A stretch of DNA of 10,368 nt from Syntrophaceae bacterium (lineage in GTDB: Bacteria; Desulfobacterota; SM23-61), in the NCBI GenBank assembly GCA_003154025.1, contig PMCE01000489.1, forward strand, positions 188 to 10,555, written 5' to 3'. Below are positions 1 to 7,029 of the stretch, in pieces (position 1 is the stretch's first letter; every line of letters starts with the position of its first letter). The position numbers and the translations under genes were made by a program. A model generated the notes under the pieces. The model did no database searches and was not told where the DNA came from. It worked only from the letters and a program-made list of their open reading frames with translations.

Positions 1-995
1 AGGATGTTGGTCTGGAAGGCAATCTCATCGATGGTCTTGATGATCTTGCCCGTCTCCTCGCTGGACTTGGTAATTTCGACAATCGCCTCCGCCATCTGGC
101 CCATGTGCCGGTTCACATCCTCCACCACCCGTTGGGCCTCTCCAACCATGATTTTGGCCTGGTGGGCGTTGTCGGCGCTCTGATTGGTCATGGACGACAT
201 TTCTTCCAGTGACGAAGAGGTTTCTTGCAAGCCCGCCGCCTGTTCGGAGGCCCCTTCGGCCAAAGATTTGCTGGCGGAAGAAACCTGGCTGGAGGAGGAT
301 GCTACTTTTTCAGCTCCTTCGCGGAGCTCCGCCGCAACCCGGCTCAAAGGGCCCTTGATCGAGCGGACCAAGAAAATCCCCAGCCCCAGGGCTAGGATCG
401 GTCCCAGGATCATCCCGGCAAATGTGATCGCCTTGGCCTGACTGACCGGGGCCTGGTTCGAGGATTGGGCTTCTTCCACCCTCTTTATAACTTTCGGAAC
501 GATTTCTTTCAAAAGGGATTGAACTTCCCTTAAACGGGCATTCGTCTCCGAGCCATAATAGACGATCGCTTCTTGACGGAATTTTTTGCCCTTTTTTAGC
601 TTCTTTTCCAGCTCGACAGCCGAATGATGGAGCCTTTTATGGGGCTCTTCGATCTGGCTTAAAAGGTCCTGGACTTCGGGGACTGCGGCTTCCATTTTTT
701 TTCGATCTTCGCTGTAATACCATTGGCCGAAGCCGCATTTGTGTTCATCTTTTTCCACGGCCAATTCGGTCAAATTCTCGTTCTTTTGAAACTCTCCTGC
801 CTTCAGCGCCCAGTTTAAATGGTCGATTTCTCTCTGCAGCAAATTCCTGGCCATATTCTCGGTGTAGCTCACCTTTTCCATCTCCCTTTGCGAGCTGGAA
901 ATCCCGTTCCATCCCGCCAATCCCACGATCAATATGACGCCGGCTATGATCAAAAACCCTCCCACCAATTTCACGCTCAGCTTCATCTTCCCCAT
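1..995 (-). CDS. Methyl-accepting chemotaxis protein with CZB-like sensor region (partial, C-terminus outside window)
   Basis: This is a membrane chemoreceptor that would control CheA autophosphorylation. I translated 331 residues before the window edge. Residues 7-29 form the first membrane helix and about 188-210 the second (ending LGLGIFLVRSIKGPL). Residues 30-187 would be periplasmic. That segment contains a chemoreceptor zinc-binding (CZB) signature: H59-x-x-W62, then HKCGFGQWYY with C87, then H119 and H123. H59, C87, H119 and H123 fit the family's 3-His/1-Cys ligand set. After a very short HAMP-like linker comes the signalling domain (ASEQAAGLQETSSSLEEMSS, about 249-268). The sequence stops at DEIAFQTNI, just before the conserved hairpin tip. 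The ATG at 995 is chosen over 986 because AAGGAA lies just upstream. It begins 38 bases after the cheA stop, so it is probably the next gene of the same operon. Family assignment is secure; zinc binding is inferred. Confidence 0.93.
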   Translation of the reverse strand, partial: MGKMKLSVKLVGGFLIIAGVILIVGLAGWNGISSSQREMEKVSYTENMARNLLQREIDHLNWALKAGEFQKNENLTELAVEKDEHKCGFGQWYYSEDRKKMEAAVPEVQDLLSQIEEPHKRLHHSAVELEKKLKKGKKFRQEAIVYYGSETNARLREVQSLLKEIVPKVIKRVEEAQSSNQAPVSQAKAITFAGMILGPILALGLGIFLVRSIKGPLSRVAAELREGAEKVASSSSQVSSASKSLAEGASEQAAGLQETSSSLEEMSSMTNQSADNAHQAKIMVGEAQRVVEDVNRHMGQMAEAIVEITKSSEETGKIIKTIDEIAFQTNI

Positions 996-1033
996 TGCAT
1001 TCCTTTCTTTCCTATTTCCGGGGGCACTTTAAA

Positions 1034-3301
1034 TCAGGCCTGTGCCCCCACGGGGGAGTTGAGGTCGAGCTCAAAGATTCCATGGACGTCCAGGATCAAC
1101 CCGACCCGGCCATCTCCCATGATCGTGGCTCCGGCCACCCCCTTCACCGCTTTCAGCGTCTCCCCCAAATTCTTGATCACCACTTCCTGCTTTCCCACCA
1201 GGTCATCGACCATGAGGCCCTTCTGTCGCCCCTCGTTCTCGACCACGACCACCAGAGCCTCCCACGGTTGATCTTTCCGCGGTACGGCTCCCAGAGTACG
1301 GTACAGACGAATCAGCGGCAAATAGGTATTGCGGACTTTGATTAACTCCCCTCGATTCTGAACCATACTCAGGTCGGTCTGACTGGGCCTCAACGTTTCC
1401 TTGATGAATACCGTGGGGATGATGTACCTCTCTTCCCCGATCTGGACTACGATCCCGTCCATGATGGCCAAAGTCAGGGGTACGCGCATGACAAAGCGGC
1501 ACCCTTTTCCGGTGGTCGAAAAGATTTCCACGTTCCCTTTCAACTTCTCGATGGTCTTGCGGACCACATCCATCCCCACCCCCCGGCCAGATACATCCGT
1601 GACCTGGTCCGCCGTGGAAAACCCAGGTTCGAAAATCAGGTTGTCGATTTGGTGGTCCGTCAACGCGGCATCGGCCGCAACCAACCCCTTTTCCTGCGCC
1701 TTTTTCACGATCTTCGGCCGGTTCAGCCCCTGGCCGTCATCTTCAATTTCGATGACGATGTAACCCCCCTTTTGGAAGGCCCGGAGAAATACCTTTCCGG
1801 TTCTTTCCTTTCCTGTCTCCAAACGCTTCTCCGGGAGTTCGATTCCGTGATCGACGGAATTGCGGATCATGTGCACCAGGGGATCATAGAGGGTGTCCAC
1901 CATGTTTCGGTCGATTTCCGTATCTTCCCCGGACATGATCAGGTCGACTTCTTTGTTCGATTTTCTGGCCAAGTCCCGGACCAGCCGGATCATCTTTTGG
2001 AAGGTCTGCCTGATGGGAACCATCCGGAGGGACATGGAAATTCTCTGGAGATCGGTGGTGATCCGTTTGAGCTGGGAGAAATCGCGGTTCAATTTAGGGT
2101 CGCGGAGGGAGGAGAAGGCCGGATTCTGGGCCACCAAGAATTGGGCGATGACCAACTCGCCGATCAGGTCCACCAGGTTGTCGAGTTTATCGGTATCTAC
2201 CTTGACCGTGGTTTCGACCGGCTGATTGGAGGCTTTTTTCTGGTCCCGTAGGGCCTCGACGATCTCCCGGGGTTTTATCTGGTTCTCCCGGACCAGGATC
2301 TCCCCGATCTTTTGATCCTTCTTTTCTTCATGCTGGATCCTCAGAGCTTTCTGAACATCCCCCGGGGAAACAACTCCTTTTTGGCTCAGAATCTCCCCCA
2401 GCGGCGGGGCATTGTCTTTCTCCGGCGCCTCCCCGCGAGAAATGGCTTCTCCCCTTCTCAGTTGATCAATCTTTTGCAGATACGGACCGAGGTCTACGGA
2501 GGGCGGATGGATCTGGCCGGATCTCACCTGTTCCTTCAGCTCCAGAATCATCCCCTTCAGAACATCCACCGCTTCCAGGATGAAATCGATGATCCCTTGA
2601 TGGACCTGGAGCCTTCCGTTGCGGGCCTCGTCCAGCAAGGACTCCATGGCATGGGAGAAATGGTTGATCTCCTTGAGGTTTAAAAATCCCGAGACCCCTT
2701 TGATGGTATGAAAGGGCCGGAAGATGGAATTAATGCACTCCTTGTCACCCGGAGATTGTTCCAGGTTGATGATCTGCAGTTCGATGGTTTGCAGATGTTC
2801 CAGCCCTTCGGTGATGAAATCGTTGCACAAATCCATATCCTGTTCGAAATCGGCAATGACTTCTTGGGGCTTTCCCTTCGCTTCCGCCTTGGGTTCATCC
2901 GCCCGGGTTTCCTTTTCCATCGAAAGGACCGGCTTCTCTTCCGGGACCAGCGGGGCCAGGGATTCCCAAAAGGCCTTCTCCTCTTGGGCCGTCTGGTTGG
3001 CATCGAGATTGGAAATTCTATCCTGAATGAGGTGGACCCCCGTAGCCAAAAGCACCAATGCCTTTTTCGGGTCTGGGACTTCCGCCAGGACGACCTTCTC
3101 CACCAGCTTTCTCACCGCTCGGCTCAGGGTCCCTGCGGGTTTGAGGTCGTCTTCCTGGATCAATGTATCGACCGTTTCCAACTGCTCCAGGATCGAACCC
3201 AGGGTCATGAGATCATCCGGCTCGACCACCAGGGTCTGCACGGCTAATTGGTCAATAGCTTTTTCCAGGTTCTCCGGAATTTTCCCTCTTTTTTTCTTCA
3301 T
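1034..3301 (-). CDS. cheA: Chemotaxis histidine kinase CheA with MshEN-like repeats in place of P2
   Basis: CheA is the cytoplasmic kinase that phosphorylates CheY under chemoreceptor control. Domains in this 755-residue protein: an N-terminal helical region (1-100) with no phosphorylatable HxxKG; an acidic linker; the HPt domain P1 (about 150-260) with H198 in HTIKG; two 24-residue repeats (300-323 and 331-354); the P3 dimerisation helices (about 366-445, VDLIGELVIAQ); the ATPase P4 with the N box HMIRNSVDHG (477-486), G1 DDGQG (521-525), F box FEPGFS (557-562) and G2 GRGVGMDVV (572-580); and the CheW-like P5 (about 608-745). All catalytic motifs look intact. A typical CheY-binding P2 domain is not visible. 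The repeats have the LGEIL...ALxxQ pattern of MshEN domains, some of which bind c-di-GMP; binding here is inference. The ATG at 3301 has AAGGCGG about 12 bases upstream, which is rather distant. The gene follows the PilZ gene and precedes the receptor. Confidence 0.96.
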   Translation of the reverse strand: MKKKRGKIPENLEKAIDQLAVQTLVVEPDDLMTLGSILEQLETVDTLIQEDDLKPAGTLSRAVRKLVEKVVLAEVPDPKKALVLLATGVHLIQDRISNLDANQTAQEEKAFWESLAPLVPEEKPVLSMEKETRADEPKAEAKGKPQEVIADFEQDMDLCNDFITEGLEHLQTIELQIINLEQSPGDKECINSIFRPFHTIKGVSGFLNLKEINHFSHAMESLLDEARNGRLQVHQGIIDFILEAVDVLKGMILELKEQVRSGQIHPPSVDLGPYLQKIDQLRRGEAISRGEAPEKDNAPPLGEILSQKGVVSPGDVQKALRIQHEEKKDQKIGEILVRENQIKPREIVEALRDQKKASNQPVETTVKVDTDKLDNLVDLIGELVIAQFLVAQNPAFSSLRDPKLNRDFSQLKRITTDLQRISMSLRMVPIRQTFQKMIRLVRDLARKSNKEVDLIMSGEDTEIDRNMVDTLYDPLVHMIRNSVDHGIELPEKRLETGKERTGKVFLRAFQKGGYIVIEIEDDGQGLNRPKIVKKAQEKGLVAADAALTDHQIDNLIFEPGFSTADQVTDVSGRGVGMDVVRKTIEKLKGNVEIFSTTGKGCRFVMRVPLTLAIMDGIVVQIGEERYIIPTVFIKETLRPSQTDLSMVQNRGELIKVRNTYLPLIRLYRTLGAVPRKDQPWEALVVVVENEGRQKGLMVDDLVGKQEVVIKNLGETLKAVKGVAGATIMGDGRVGLILDVHGIFELDLNSPVGAQA

Positions 3302-3398
3302 TTTTTGAGTGAACCGCCTTATCTATTTTTTCAACGGCGAATGATTGTTTTTGCAAACCTTCTTGGGCTGGAAGGAGGCGTGGGATCGCACACCCGTT

Positions 3399-4145
3399 TC
3401 AGCCCTTCAAAGGTTCTTCGAGTGCCATGGGAAGAGGACCTTTTTTGAATTTTCGGAGCAGCAGTCTTTGGGTCTCGGAGATATGCTGGCTGAAACGTTT
3501 TTTTGCCGTTTCTCCCAGCCCGATGAATTCCAGGGCATAGAGATTCATTCCCCCATGAGCCGAGGGTTCCACCCGCCGGACGACGGCCAGAGGGATCTGC
3601 ACGGTAAACCAATCCTCTTCCTCCGGGATCCGTAAAGAGAGCTCTTTCAACTGGTCTTCGGGTTTAAGAACCAGATTCTCTTCGGGGGTAAAAGCCACTC
3701 CTCCCTGGCTGTAGTCCCGCACCTGGGCTCTGATCCTTTTCCCGGCTCCCAAAGGGAAAATAATTTCCGTTCCCCCCTGGGCTTTCACCCGGTGAAAGGC
3801 CCTTCTCTGCATCCGATAAATTATCTCGGGGCACTCAATCCAGATGCCGTGAGCCGAAGGTTTTAACACCCAGGCCTGAAAATGGCAGAAAAAAGCCTGA
3901 TCATCTGAATATTCCAGCGTGATCTTTCGCTCTTGGAACGGTGGCAGCGCGTGTTCGAATCCACCGACTCCATCGATGAAGAGGGACTGGGAATTCTCCT
4001 GATTATGAATTCTGGCTATCAAGGCATCCCAGCAAAAAGGAGTATCAGGGATTTTGACCGTACAAGGATGACGGGAATCGATTAGGGATTGGAGGGCTTT
4101 CCGCACCCGCAATCCGGTGATGATTTCACCCTTCTGAGCCTTCAA
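3399..4145 (-). CDS. PilZ-domain protein, YcgR-like (c-di-GMP receptor)
   Basis: This 248-residue cytoplasmic protein has two parts. Residues 1-105 are a beta-rich N-terminal region resembling the YcgR/PilZN domain, and residues 112-230 are a PilZ domain. The c-di-GMP contact motifs are both present: RxxxR at R115-R119 (QRRAFHRV), and DxSxxG at D144, S146 and G149 (DYSQGG). Proteins of this layout bind c-di-GMP and, in YcgR, act on the flagellar motor. A motility role fits its position directly upstream of cheA, with a 97-base gap. Translation starts at TTG (4145). No better start is seen, and GGAGG sits 6 bases upstream (4152-4156), so the non-ATG start is well supported. It begins 22 bases after the stop of the upstream helix-turn-helix gene, which indicates one operon. 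The exact motor or chemotaxis partner is unknown. Confidence 0.9.
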   Translation of the reverse strand: MKAQKGEIITGLRVRKALQSLIDSRHPCTVKIPDTPFCWDALIARIHNQENSQSLFIDGVGGFEHALPPFQERKITLEYSDDQAFFCHFQAWVLKPSAHGIWIECPEIIYRMQRRAFHRVKAQGGTEIIFPLGAGKRIRAQVRDYSQGGVAFTPEENLVLKPEDQLKELSLRIPEEEDWFTVQIPLAVVRRVEPSAHGGMNLYALEFIGLGETAKKRFSQHISETQRLLLRKFKKGPLPMALEEPLKG

Positions 4146-4151
4146 TGGCTT

Positions 4152-4157
4152 CCTCCA
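4152..4157 (-). promoter_or_regulatory. Shine-Dalgarno site fixing the TTG start of the PilZ gene
   Basis: Read on the minus strand, GTGGAGGAAGCCA leads directly into TTG at 4145. The GGAGG core lies 6 bases before the TTG, an ideal spacing. This supports a non-ATG start. Confidence 0.65.
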
Positions 4158-4167
4158 CCGCTTCCAT

Positions 4168-4401
4168 TCAACCGCTCGGTTTCTTTTCCCTCTTCTCTTC
4201 CTTGCCCTCCAGGGGACCTCCCAGTTTCATTCCTTGTTTCTTGGACTCCCGGATCATTTTCTGGATTTCTTCCAGTTCGAAACGCCAGGAATCCCCGATC
4301 TTGAAGCCGGGAATCTCCCCGTTGGAAGCCAGCTTATAGATGGTCGATTCGCTCAGCTTCAAGAATTGACTCAGCTCTTTGGCGGTCATGATTTTTTCCA
4401 T
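4168..4401 (-). CDS. Small excisionase/MerR-like helix-turn-helix DNA-binding protein
   Basis: This 77-residue protein matches the 'excisionase family DNA-binding' helix-turn-helix pattern. It begins MEKIMTAKELSQFLKLSEST, a first helix then the turn. IYKLASNGEIPGFKIGDSWR follows as the recognition helix and wing, then FELEEIQKMI. The C-terminus (51-77) is lysine-rich and probably disordered. In such proteins this fold binds DNA, either as a phage excisionase or as a small transcription regulator. No integrase or phage gene is nearby, so a regulator of the downstream PilZ-cheA-receptor genes is the better guess. The ATG at 4401 has GGGAG about 10 bases upstream; ATG 4389 (MTAKEL) is an alternative. 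The frame is open further upstream to a TTG at 4578. That extension has no family similarity, and it starts upstream of the candidate sigma-28 transcription start, so I did not use it. DNA target unknown. Confidence 0.85.
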   Translation of the reverse strand: MEKIMTAKELSQFLKLSESTIYKLASNGEIPGFKIGDSWRFELEEIQKMIRESKKQGMKLGGPLEGKEEKREKKPSG

Positions 4402-4530
4402 ATGCCCGTCTTCTCCCGTCAGTTGGTTAGGAAGGCTCGCCAACTGCGTCTGGTGCAAATTTCTTCGAATCCCCTGGGGATAAAAGATTGGGGAAAATTG
4501 GCGAATTTCCTTTTGCCGGATTTGTCCACA

Positions 4531-4558
4531 AGATCGGCATTCCCAGGAAAAAACTTTA
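4531..4558 (-). promoter_or_regulatory. Candidate sigma-28 (FliA-type) promoter of the chemotaxis operon
   Basis: On the minus strand, TAAAGTTT (4558-4551) matches the FliA -35 consensus 8/8. GCCGATCT (4538-4531) matches the -10 consensus GCCGATAA at 6/8. The spacer is 12 bases against the usual 11. It lies about 130 bases upstream of the helix-turn-helix gene that heads the PilZ-cheA-receptor operon, and chemotaxis genes are a normal sigma-28 target. The one-base-long spacer is the main doubt. Confidence 0.5.
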
Positions 4559-4750
4559 ACTGAGATTAAAAGCATCAATCCGGCAAACAGGGAATTCTCT
4601 TATAAAAGGAAAAGATATGCGAATCCTCCGGGAAACGGAGCGATTGAAAGAAAGAACGGATCCTCGAACCTAGGAAGGGTAGTCTTCTTGAATGGGGATT
4701 TTTTTGCTAAAGATATAGGGCAGAAAGAAAGGGCGCGCTGCGAAGTTGGG
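4559..4750. other. Intergenic stretch between the cassette and the chemotaxis operon
   Basis: No gene with a convincing start and ribosome binding site is seen on either strand. The stretch is AT-richer than its neighbours and holds no clear hairpin terminator for the minus-strand cassette ending at 4751. Confidence 0.4.
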
Positions 4751-4927
4751 TTAATGAACCATCTCCAAAGACCTCCGAGCGCTGGCGGGGAATTTCTCCC
4801 TCCACCGGTAGAATTGGGCGGGAGTGATTTGGTAGTCCTTGCAGATTTCCAGAATTGATCGATCTCCTCGAAGTCCCTCCAGAATGATGGCTAGTTTTTC
4901 ATCGGCGGTCCATAGCTCCGGTTTCAT
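4751..4927 (-). CDS. Truncated transposase OrfA-type helix-turn-helix protein (IS3-like remnant or domesticated)
   Basis: This 58-residue protein starts MKPELWTADEKLAIILEGL and continues through DRSILEICKDYQITPAQFYR into WREKF. That is the helix-turn-helix of transposase OrfA proteins of the IS3 type (HTH_Tnp_1). Full OrfA proteins are about 90-100 residues, with a leucine-zipper tail. Here the protein ends at ASARRSLEMVH right after the helix-turn-helix. No OrfB with a DDE catalytic core follows, and I could not find a continuation in the other frames. The ATG at 4927 is chosen because AAAGGGG lies about 5 bases upstream; an in-frame ATG at 4984 would give 77 residues but has no site at proper distance. 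It follows the 60-residue gene by 57 bases. It may be a decayed insertion sequence or a small DNA-binding protein still translated. Confidence 0.65.
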   Translation of the reverse strand: MKPELWTADEKLAIILEGLRGDRSILEICKDYQITPAQFYRWREKFPASARRSLEMVH

Positions 4928-4984
4928 GCTTTCCCCTTTCGCGGGCTGTCGGGAGAAGCAAAGAAATCTTTCCGATGAGTTCAT

Positions 4985-5167
4985 TCAAGATGGGGATGGT
5001 TGTTCCTCCTCGGTTACCCGCAAGCCATGCTTTTCTTCCAGTCGGATTTCGTCCGCCAGGACAAAGGTCAGGGACTTCCCCTCCCAGTCGACAATTCTTA
5101 TATACTCAGGTTGTCGGCCTAGAATGGCATTGACCACTTTGGGCCTGGCTCGGTCGCGTTCGGGCAT
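4985..5167 (-). CDS. Small hypothetical protein (60 aa)
   Basis: I do not recognise this protein. It is 60 residues, soluble and charged. The N-terminus is basic (MPERDRARPK), the middle looks like beta strands (EYIRIVDWEGKSLTFVLADE), and the tail is acidic (VTEEEQPSPS). There is no signal peptide or membrane segment. It is very likely real, because the ATG at 5167 is preceded by AAGGAGGG with 8 bases spacing, and the reading frame runs straight to a TGA at 4985. The stop is followed at once by an in-frame-shifted ATG (4984) leading into the transposase-like gene, so the two are probably co-transcribed. A beta-strand-rich protein of this size next to a helix-turn-helix gene could be an accessory or partner protein, but that is a guess from position only. 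Confidence 0.6.
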   Translation of the reverse strand: MPERDRARPKVVNAILGRQPEYIRIVDWEGKSLTFVLADEIRLEEKHGLRVTEEEQPSPS

Positions 5168-5175
5168 GGGGGTTT

Positions 5176-5183
5176 CCCTCCTT
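5176..5183 (-). promoter_or_regulatory. Strong Shine-Dalgarno site of the 60-residue gene
   Basis: AAGGAGGG read on the minus strand, 8 bases before the ATG at 5167. It is the main evidence that this small ORF is translated. Confidence 0.65.
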
Positions 5184-5197
5184 CATTTATAAAGAGA

Positions 5198-5213
5198 AGC
5201 ATTTGCCATGCCA
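5198..5213 (-). promoter_or_regulatory. Candidate sigma-54 promoter of the two-gene cassette
   Basis: On the minus strand TGGCAT and ATGCT are separated by 5 bases, with GG (-24) and GC (-12) exactly 10 bases apart as sigma-54 requires. The match to TGGCAC/TTGCW is 5/6 and 4/5. The predicted start near 5188 leaves the Shine-Dalgarno site intact. A sigma-70 reading (CTGGCA, 17 bases, TATAAA at 5191-5186) also exists, but its start would fall within the ribosome binding site. No enhancer-binding site was identified. Confidence 0.3.
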
Positions 5214-5256
5214 GTCTTGCGGTTGTATCAATCAATCTATTGAAATTATTTATTAT

Positions 5257-5272
5257 TTACCTGGTGGGGTAA
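5257..5272 (-). terminator. Weak hairpin downstream of the hybrid kinase
   Basis: On the minus strand TTACC and GGTAA form a 5-bp stem around a 6-base loop, followed by an AT-rich run (ATAATAAATAATTT) rather than a clean T tract. It lies about 45 bases after the kinase stop. The stem is short, so a terminator role is doubtful. Confidence 0.2.
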
Positions 5273-5316
5273 TGGTATGAGAAAGTGGAAAGCGTCAAAT
5301 CCTTGGCAGTTTTTTC

Positions 5317-7029
5317 CTACTTGCGGAAAAGACTGATCTGCTCGAAGGTCTGGATCTCTCGGCCTCCCTGGCGGGTGCCATCTAGGACTTCCCGGACCTT
5401 GAGTTCCAGGGCATTAATCGTGAAGGGCTTCTGGAGGAAGGCCGTTCCCGACTCCAGGACTCCGTGCTGCACAATAGTATTGTCCGGATACCCGGACATG
5501 TAGAGAACGCGCATCTCCGGCCGCATGGGCGCCAGGCGCCCGGCCAGCTCTCGCCCGCTCATATGGGGCATGATCACATCGGTCACCATCAGGTTGATGG
5601 AGCCCTCGAGGCGTTCGCAGATATCGATGGCCTCGTTTCCCTGGCGGGCTTCCAGGACCGTGTACCCTTTGTTCTTCAGGATCTTGCTGACCATGGAGCG
5701 GACTGCATCTTCGTCCTCCACCAGAAGAATCGTTTCCGTCCCCCCGGGAGCCCCGGCCTCTTTGGGTTTCAGTCTGGGCTTGTATATTTTGGCCGCTTTT
5801 TCCACCCGGGGTAGGTAGATTTTGAAAGTGGTCCCCAGACCCGGTTCACTGTAGGCCCAGATGTTTCCCCCGCTCTGTTTGATGATTCCGTAGACCGTCG
5901 ACAGCCCGAGCCCGGTTCCTTTCCCCGTTTCTTTGGTGGTGAAGAAGGGCTCGAAGAGATGGGACTGAGTCTCTTTGTCCATGCCGCATCCGGTGTCACT
6001 GATCGCCAGCATGACATAGTAACCGGCCTGCACTGACACATGACGGCTGGCGTATTCTTCGTCATGAACCGTATTGGTCGTCTCAATGGTCAGTTTTCCC
6101 CCGTTGGGCATGGCGTCCCGGGAATTGACCGCCAGGTTCATGACCACCTGCTCAATCATTCCCGGGTCTACTTTGACCGACCAGAGTTCCGGGTCCAAAC
6201 TCGTGATCAGCTGGATATCTTCGCCGATGAGGCGGCGGAGCATTTTGTCCATGTTAAGGACCACGGCATTCAGGTCCAGAACCTGAGGCTGAAGAACCTG
6301 CCTGCGGCCGAAGGCCAGGAGCTGGCGGGTGAGAGAGGTGGCCCGGTCAGCGGCTTTCAGAATCTCTTCCACTTCCTCCCGGCGCGGGTCGCGCCGGTCA
6401 AAAGCGCCCAGCAAAAGCTCACTGCAGCCCTTGATGGTCATGAGGAGGTTGTTGAAGTCATGGGCGACTCCTCCGGCTAGTCTTCCGATGGCCTCCACCC
6501 GCTGCCACTGGCGAAGCTGCTCCTCGCTTTTGCGCAGGGCTTCTTCCGTGCGCCTCTTTTCGGTAATATCTTCGACCGTGGAGCGGATCCCGATGATCTG
6601 CCCATCTTTGTCCCGGATGATCCGGTCTTCCACCAGGACCGGGAGGGTGGACCCGTCTTTTCGCCGGTACGTGCGTTCGAAGGTATTGTGGAAGGAAACG
6701 TCCCCTCCAAGTTTGGCCAGGATCACCTTGCGGGTTGTATCCTCTTCCTCGAAGAAATTCCACACGGGTTTCCCGAGCATCTCCCCGGCCGCGTAGCCCA
6801 ACGTCTGCAGCTCTTTGCGATTGATCCGAGTGACTCTTCCCTCGGTGTCCAGCTCATGGTACCCCACCGGCGCTTCATCGTAGAACTGCTGAAACTTGTT
6901 CTCACTCTCCTTCAGCGCGTTCTGCGCCCGGGTGCGGTCTTCATCGCACCCTTCCAGTTCTTGCACCCGTCGGCGTAAGAACTCCAATTCCTCGATCAGT
7001 CGCTCTTCGTTCTTGTTCTCGTCTTTCAT
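5317..7029 (-). CDS. Cytoplasmic hybrid sensor histidine kinase (coiled coil - PAS - HisKA - HATPase - receiver)
   Basis: This 570-residue protein has no membrane segment, so it senses an intracellular signal. Order: charged coiled coil (1-40); PAS domain with its C-terminal PAC part (about 41-157, ending STVEDITEKRR); HisKA with phospho-acceptor H190 in GGVAHDFNN; HATPase with N box NLAVNSRDAM (298-307), G1 DTGCGM (345-350), F box FEPFF (359-363) and G2 GKGTGLGLS (369-377); and a C-terminal receiver domain (about 432-550) with acidic pocket E438/D439, phospho-acceptor D484 (VTDVIMP), S512 and K534 (KPF). All key residues are present. The receiver could act as phosphate sink or pass phosphate to another protein; no separate response regulator or HPt gene is next to it. 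The signal is unknown. The ATG at 7029 has no ribosome binding site. It overlaps the stop of a 43-codon ORF (ATGA), so translation is probably coupled. Confidence 0.95.
   Translation of the reverse strand: MKDENKNEERLIEELEFLRRRVQELEGCDEDRTRAQNALKESENKFQQFYDEAPVGYHELDTEGRVTRINRKELQTLGYAAGEMLGKPVWNFFEEEDTTRKVILAKLGGDVSFHNTFERTYRRKDGSTLPVLVEDRIIRDKDGQIIGIRSTVEDITEKRRTEEALRKSEEQLRQWQRVEAIGRLAGGVAHDFNNLLMTIKGCSELLLGAFDRRDPRREEVEEILKAADRATSLTRQLLAFGRRQVLQPQVLDLNAVVLNMDKMLRRLIGEDIQLITSLDPELWSVKVDPGMIEQVVMNLAVNSRDAMPNGGKLTIETTNTVHDEEYASRHVSVQAGYYVMLAISDTGCGMDKETQSHLFEPFFTTKETGKGTGLGLSTVYGIIKQSGGNIWAYSEPGLGTTFKIYLPRVEKAAKIYKPRLKPKEAGAPGGTETILLVEDEDAVRSMVSKILKNKGYTVLEARQGNEAIDICERLEGSINLMVTDVIMPHMSGRELAGRLAPMRPEMRVLYMSGYPDNTIVQHGVLESGTAFLQKPFTINALELKVREVLDGTRQGGREIQTFEQISLFRK

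Noticed and set aside
1649..2251. Long plus-strand ORF (200 codons) inside cheA
   Set aside because: It is an antisense shadow of the conserved cheA frame, whose motifs on the other strand are all intact.
4402..4578. N-terminal extension of the helix-turn-helix protein from TTG 4578
   Set aside because: The added residues match no family part and would start upstream of the candidate sigma-28 transcription start.
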